Assembly (NCBI RefSeq): GCF_022539315.1
Contig: NC_066332.1
Coordinates: 4,421,001-4,485,000, forward strand
Source of the DNA: Serinus canaria
Lineage: Eukaryota; Chordata; Aves; Passeriformes; Fringillidae
Length of the DNA: 64,000 nt
Direction of reading: 5' to 3'
Numbering within the stretch: the first letter of the stretch is position 1; every line of letters begins with the position of its first letter. A program made the position numbers and the translations under genes. The notes below the pieces were generated by a model. It did not search any database and was not told the origin of the DNA. It was given only the letters and a program-made list of their open reading frames with translations. Below, piece by piece: positions 49,901-64,000 of this stretch.

Positions 49901-50648
49901 TGTTGCCTGCGTGGAAGGGCTGTGTTCACTCGTGTCTACAGGAGTGTTCAACTCTCTCTACCCTGCCACCTTGCACTTCATGAGGGGATTCCCATTTCTC
50001 TTTGGGGCTATAATTCTCCTTATTCCAGCAGCTATCCTTGGGTAATTTACCTCAAATGTCCAAATTTTGCCATGCAATGTGATATGGAAAATACTGGTTT
50101 AGGATAGAAGCTGGCAGTTTTTAAGGCATATTTTCAGTTCTGGTTGTGAGAGGGTGTCTGGTGCTCCAGTAAAAAGAGGTGCAGGTCATTTCCTTTGGAA
50201 TCTGAATCCTAGGGATAAACCTGCAGCCTGAGTAATGTAGCTGCCAATATTCAAAGTGCTTCAAGGCCTCACTCCAGCCTCAGTGAAACCCAAAATCTGG
50301 AATTGAATTTGAAAGTTCTTCATGGAAGAGATGGAGCTCTCTCAGCAGTCTCTCTTCCTGTAATTTCTTTAGCAATTGAAGCAGAAGTTTTGTTGTAATA
50401 GAAAACAAATCCCCTGGTAGGTTCTGGGAGAGGAAGTGTATTTGGATTTGCAGAAGTGCAGCAGCTCCTGGCAGGGTCACTTTGTTTTGTTCCTCTGAAA
50501 CTTTTAAGACTCACTCAATTCAGCAACATCCCCACGTTCCTTTGGAAGCTGAAACTGTTCATTCTTTTCTAGGTGGATACAAATCTGGGATTCAAAACAT
50601 GACTACAACCACTTCCAAGATGCTTCCCTGTCCCCCACCAAAGACTGA
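46986..50648 (+). CDS. SLC46A1: Proton-coupled folate transporter (PCFT)
   Basis: Five exons: 46986-47228, 47661-48513, 48881-48964, 49885-50041, 50573-50648. Phases are 0, 1, 1 and 2, all junctions are GT/AG, and the total is 1,413 bp or 470 aa (human 459). The protein is an MFS carrier that symports H+ and folate, responsible for intestinal folate absorption at acid pH and for choroid-plexus delivery. Landmarks: a proline-rich N-terminal tail, then TM1 (about 28-45); first extracellular loop with two N-glycosylation sequons, N62 (NST) and N73 (NAT), plus C69, expected to form a disulfide with C303; the MFS loop motif SDSVGRRP at 113-120, holding counterparts of human D109 and R113; E190 (human E185, proton coupling); H252 and H286 (human H247 and H281); R381 (human R376); and P430 (human P425). 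The ATG at 46986 is in good Kozak context (second ATG three codons on) and matches the human N-terminal length, but the frame stays open upstream through a minisatellite to in-frame ATGs at 46524 and 46440, so an extended N-terminus cannot be excluded. The C-terminal tail after TM12 is short and acidic/polar. Confidence 0.96.
47280..47620 (+). repeat. G-rich degenerate GGGAGC minisatellite in SLC46A1 intron 1
   Basis: Irregular repeats of GGGAGCCC/GGGAGG/GGGAA motifs, plus strand strongly purine-biased with many G triplets. Open frames on both strands through it are compositional. Confidence 0.7.
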
Positions 50649-51874
50649 GTTTAACACCAAGGAATTGACCAGCACGGCAGTGTCCACCTGAACACTGCAC
50701 TTCATTCTTCCCTCAAAGGACTGATCAGTGTGGGAAGGACACTCTGCTTGTCCTTACCAACTTTTAAATGCCAAGTAATTGGAAATCACAGGAGGAGCTT
50801 GATTTGGAGCTGTGAGTGCTGCCTCAGTGTTGTGTTGGCTCATCTGTCAGAGAAAACCCAAGAGACCCAAGAGCCAGTCAAGCTGTTGTGGGCCTTTTGC
50901 AAGGCTGCTTCGTGGTTTGGTGTGGCCAGAAGGCTCTGCCATGCTTTTAGTGAGGAGAGAGGACTGAGTTCTGCTGTAATTGCTGAGCATTTTCCCCTCA
51001 GGGTACTCCAGTGTGCAGAGATGAGCTGTTGGTGTGGGTGAGGCACAGCTGAAGCAGAGGCACCCAACAGTGTCCTGCTGGGGGGAAAGATCTGTGCTCC
51101 AGATCATCACATTGCCAGTAAAAACCCAACAAATGTGACATGCCAGACCACAATACTCTTATGGAGAAGGGTAGTTTAGCACAGGAGTGCTATTGCTGTC
51201 CTTACTGACTCAACCAGCTTTAGTTTTGCAAGTCAGAGGTGTCCTGAGAAGAGGATCTAATTCCTGAAGTGTTGGTAGGAGTGCCAGTGGTATGTCCTGC
51301 CTGTCTGCAGCTCAGCCCAGGATCTCAGAGGTGGTTTTTGAGAAGTGACAGATCATCTGAGAATACTGCAGGGCCAGTAGAATAAATCCTGGGTTGGGAG
51401 GGACCCATGAGGATCCTTGGAGCAACTCCTGAAGGTCCCTTAATTGACAGTTACCAAAAGCTATGAAGTCAAGGAGAAACTTGTCAGAATTGTTCCCCCC
51501 TTACAGTGCAGATCTGAGCCCCAGTTTGGCAGGTGTGCCCCAGGCATGTGAAATGCCTGCTGTGCTTTTCCAGAGGCCTTCCTCAGCAAGCTGGGGACAG
51601 CACCAGTGTCTTTAAGATGAATTAATTTTTGTTGTATGTGGCCTAATCTTGTGTTAATGACCTCAGTGCTTCTGCTTGCCCTGGCATCTTTGCCTGCCAG
51701 CAAGCAAACCCCATGTCCATGATTCTTAAAATTGTTCTTCCCAAAGCATTGCCTGTGTTGCTGCAATCCTTTTTTTCCTCTTCAACGTGCCATAAACCAG
51801 CAGTTCTGTGTGCACTGCTCTGCACACCCTGTTCAGGTACGTGCAGTAATGATTTTACTGTTATTTTCAGAATG

Positions 51875-51880
51875 AATAAA
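51875..51880 (+). terminator. SLC46A1: Candidate SLC46A1 poly(A) signal (proximal)
   Basis: AATAAA lies 1.23 kb after the SLC46A1 stop codon and is followed within 25 bp by a T-rich stretch (CTCTTTTATGG). A second AATAAA lies at 52542-52547. Position is the only support; RNA data would be needed to choose between them. Confidence 0.45.
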
Positions 51881-52541
51881 ACCTCCATGCTCTTTTATGG
51901 TTCATAAAACTCTGGATATCTTGTGCAGCTGTTGATATCGTTTGTCCTTGACTCGTTGGAGGTTCCTCTCCATTATTTTACCTCTCAGTCCTTTATTGAA
52001 GACTGCAGTAAAGAAGGAGCAGCAGGAATTTATCTGTCTCACGGAGAATGAGTGTGTGAAGGTGAAAAGTCAGGGAAAATGCAGGTTTGGGACTTGCAAG
52101 CAGCCAAATCTTGCTTTTCCTGACCACCAGAGTAAAGCTTGCAAGAGAGCTTCATCTGAAACCTGTCCTTCAGTGTGCAGAAAATGTGAAATGCTTTAAC
52201 CCAGCTTTGTCCCAGTCCATTGGGAGTGTGTGGTAAAAGCAGAACTGGGGAGCAGAGAAACAGGGAGGCTTTAAGAACTTGGTGTTGTGCCACTTGCCCC
52301 TAGAAGTTTTGCCAGGGAAGGTTGGAGTTACAGGTCTGACTGCTGGGCTCAGCCTGGAATTGACCTCCCGGAGGAACAGGGCATGCTGTGAATGTTGCAG
52401 GAGATGTTTGTGGCTGAGCTGATGGTGAAGTGAAGCCCTCTCCACCCCCTGGGTGCCAGTTCAAGCAGCTGCTCAGTGTTGTGCAGGGAGGTGAAACCTG
52501 GCTCTGCACGGGGACACATTCAATGGCAGCTATTATGCCTC

Positions 52542-52547
52542 AATAAA
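52542..52547 (+). terminator. SLC46A1: Candidate SLC46A1 poly(A) signal (distal)
   Basis: AATAAA in an A-rich context 1.9 kb after the SLC46A1 stop. It would give a 3' UTR of about 1.9 kb, which is plausible because the human gene also has a long 3' UTR. Confidence 0.35.
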
Positions 52548-52560
52548 AAAATTAAACCAG

Positions 52561-54353
52561 AATTATTCTAGGCTGTCCTCCAAGAGTTGCAACAGTGGAG
52601 CCATGGCTGGTGACAGCAGGCAGAGTCCCTGGGGGTGCAGTGCATCAGTCCATGCAAAGGTGAGTGGAAGTGAGGGGTTCCTGCAGGAATGGTGCTTGGG
52701 AATGCCAGTTCTGCTTCATGGTGGCAAGGAAAAGCAAGTGTGAAAAGCCTGCAGGGAGAGAAGCACGTGAGCCAGACAAAGAGGAGGGGATTTAGAGTAA
52801 AAACCAGATTTATTAATAATGCCTGATTGAATAACTCCAAACACTTTTTACGTGGCAGAGCAGAGGAATGAGGGAAGGTGGGGACAGAGGAATTAATTTC
52901 CTTGAGTCTGCTCCAGCTGGGTATGGGATGCTTTGCCAGAAGCAGGGCAAGTTCATTAAGGTGAAGATAATGATGGGGAAACAGGAGGAGTCACAGTCCA
53001 GGCAGCTGGAGCAGGAGATGGGATCTCATGCCAGGTGAGACACCTGAGCTGTGGAGAACAAGAAAATCTCCACTCTGAGTGCTGGGTGAGGAGGCTGATT
53101 GCTACAGAGCTCCTGGGAAACAAGACACAATCATCTCACCAGGTTATTGCAGGGAGGAAAATCCTTAGGAGAGTTTGTGTGGGACTCCTTCAGTGGCCAT
53201 GGAGGCCCTGACATTCAGTTACTGAAGGCTTTTCCCTGAAGCAGCTCACAAGAGGCTTTTATACTCAGGCAGATTCACCTTTGGGCTCATCTGCTGCCTT
53301 CTTGTTATTTTTTCTGGAGATTAGATGGATTCTAATTCTGATGAACGCTGGGCAAATATGGCTATTAACCTTTCACTGGAGAGCAAAGATGCCATTAACT
53401 GTGAGCTGATAAGAACTATCCATAAAGCACCAGAATTAACTTTTTTTTTTTTCCCCTGTTATATTCATGGATCCAAGCCAAAAGAAGAAAGTGTTTGTGT
53501 TCCTGACAGTTAAAGCAGAGCTCCAGGGAGAGCCAGGAGGAGGACTGGCTGAGACTCCTTGTTACCTCCTGAAAAGGTTGAGTTCTTCTTGAGCAAGGAT
53601 AGGAAGAGGAGTCTGTTTGTTTTTCAAGGTGATTCAGCAGCCTGGAGTGTGGAATGCAGGGATTTGTGTCAGGATGCCCACGGTTCCTCACCTGCAGCGT
53701 TGGCAGCAGGCACTGATGGTCCTGGAGCATCCTTTGCCAGCCCTTTGCAAAACTCCACTTTTTCTGGATATTTTAAGGTGAGGAGCTGCAAAAAGCCCAG
53801 GTAGGTGTTGAGAGGAGGTTGATAGGAAGAAACAAGTGCTGCTTGGAATTGCATCCAGCAGTGGGCAGGGACAACCCCGGGGAGCTCAGCCAGGGCTGTG
53901 GTGGTCAGCAGAGAGATTCACCAGCTCCTGCTGAAGGCACAGACCACAGGAGCAGGATAAAATACAGCCACAGTGTAGAATAACTCCACAAGCACAGCAA
54001 TTAGCATCTTCCCTGCATGGATTTCAAGTTTTCCAGGGTCACAATCCAGCCTCCAGTGCCCTGGAAATACAGACTTGATAAAGTGGTGGAGCTGAGACTT
54101 CAGATGGAGGGAAGGAGGGTATTTTAAAAGCACTTTTTGTAGGGATCCTGCAGAAGCTTCACGTGGTCTAACCCCAAATTCCCACTGCCAGAGGTAAGAG
54201 CACAGAGTGGTTTTGCAGCACTGGGAGGTGGAAGTCTTTTGAGGAGGGAAGGAGCTCCTGTGATAAAGGGACATTGCTGGGAAAGATAAAGCACTTCAGA
54301 AGGCCCCTGTGGGTTATCTTTCCCAAACACAAAAATTTTGTTAGGGCTTAATT
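52561..54353. other. Spacer between convergent SLC46A1 and SARM1
   Basis: No exon recognised. It may include distal 3' UTR of SARM1, since a minus-strand AATAAA lies near 52,806-52,811. Confidence 0.45.
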
Positions 54354-54359
54354 TTTATT
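54354..54359 (-). terminator. SARM1: Candidate SARM1 poly(A) signal
   Basis: On the minus strand AATAAA lies about 460 bp beyond the SARM1 stop codon (54818-54820). The mammalian gene uses a longer 3' UTR, so this may be only a proximal site. A further minus-strand AATAAA lies near 52,806-52,811. Confidence 0.4.
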
Positions 54360-54817
54360 TGCCCTTTCCTGCTCTCAGTTTCTGACCACAGGGATACTCC
54401 TGGGGCACACAGCAGAGCCTCACCTTCCTCTCAATTGCTCTTCTCTCCTTTGTCCTCTTACAATGGATTCTCAACACTTCTCCAATTTTCAGTCCTCCAA
54501 AAATTCTCCTTCTTTGGACGTGTTTCTGGGGGAAGCTGCAGCTGCCTGTGGGGGCCTGGATGGTGCCAGTCTCCCTCACACCCCACAGGAGGACGTGGAA
54601 GACCCATAATCCATCCCAGAGTCCAGCCTGCCTTGGCTCCCCAGGCGCTGGGGGAGTGAGTGCTGGGGCCAGGGGCTTGTATTGGGAGGGAGAGGAGGGA
54701 GCAAGAGCCACAGGTTTTCTCTCAAAGATAGGAAAAAAAATTCAGGAGGGATAAATTTGGACCCCCACAAAAAAAAAAAGGGGTCACCAGTGAGTCTGTG
54801 AGGCTGCTGTGGTGGTT

Positions 54818-64000
<9,183 letters not shown>

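Larger units (their letters stand above)
50649..52560 (+). other. SLC46A1: Presumed SLC46A1 3' UTR
   Basis: Sequence between the stop codon and the distal poly(A) signal. It contains a short degraded CR1-like piece near 51,390-51,440 (GGTTGGGAGGGACCCATGAG). No other gene is seen. Confidence 0.45.

Overview
The window is vertebrate nuclear DNA from a bird, most likely a passerine. It has intron-rich genes with GT/AG splice sites, many CR1 LINE fragments whose 3' ends carry the avian octamer-type terminus, ERV long terminal repeats of a kind common in songbirds, and no mammalian SINEs. Three genes can be reconstructed exon by exon with every splice phase closing. Layout: positions 1 to about 31,600 hold no protein-coding exon I can support. 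This stretch contains AT-rich, A-rich and pyrimidine-rich simple repeats, several CR1 fragments, one MIR-like ancient SINE relic (about 14,785-14,905), a 1.25-kb degenerate CCCTT/TTCTC tract (about 27,455-28,710), the 3' end of an old endogenous retrovirus (about 28,712-29,535) and an almost pure T/G tract (30,280-30,680). From human synteny (SARM1, SLC46A1, SLC13A2, FOXN1) this side should be the upstream flank of FOXN1, but no forkhead exon was found. SLC13A2 (sodium-dicarboxylate/citrate cotransporter NaDC1) lies on the minus strand, 12 coding exons, 44,016 down to 31,639, 587 aa. SLC46A1 (proton-coupled folate transporter) lies on the plus strand, 5 exons, 46,986-50,648, 470 aa, head to head with SLC13A2 about 3 kb apart. 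SARM1 (NAD+ hydrolase that executes axon degeneration) lies on the minus strand, tail to tail with SLC46A1, nine coding exons from beyond the right edge (64,000) to 54,818; only the extreme N-terminus is missing. The genes are not an operon; they are neighbours in a conserved block. SLC13A2 and SLC46A1 are both apical nutrient transporters of gut and kidney, whereas SARM1 is a neuronal/innate-immune enzyme. The most unusual structure is in SARM1 intron 5. Almost the whole 1,710-bp intron is one giant imperfect palindrome (about 56,751-58,344, centre near 57,379) whose ends stop about 57 and 60 bp from the two flanking exons. One arm carries a roughly 9-copy 41-bp minisatellite that exists as a single copy in the other arm. 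Other oddities are a GC-box minisatellite that forms the SLC46A1 promoter and is open in frame with the start codon, two perfect back-to-back hairpins in SLC13A2 intron 5, another perfect hairpin at 24,572-24,620, and three sense-oriented LTRs with poly(A) signals in SARM1 introns.
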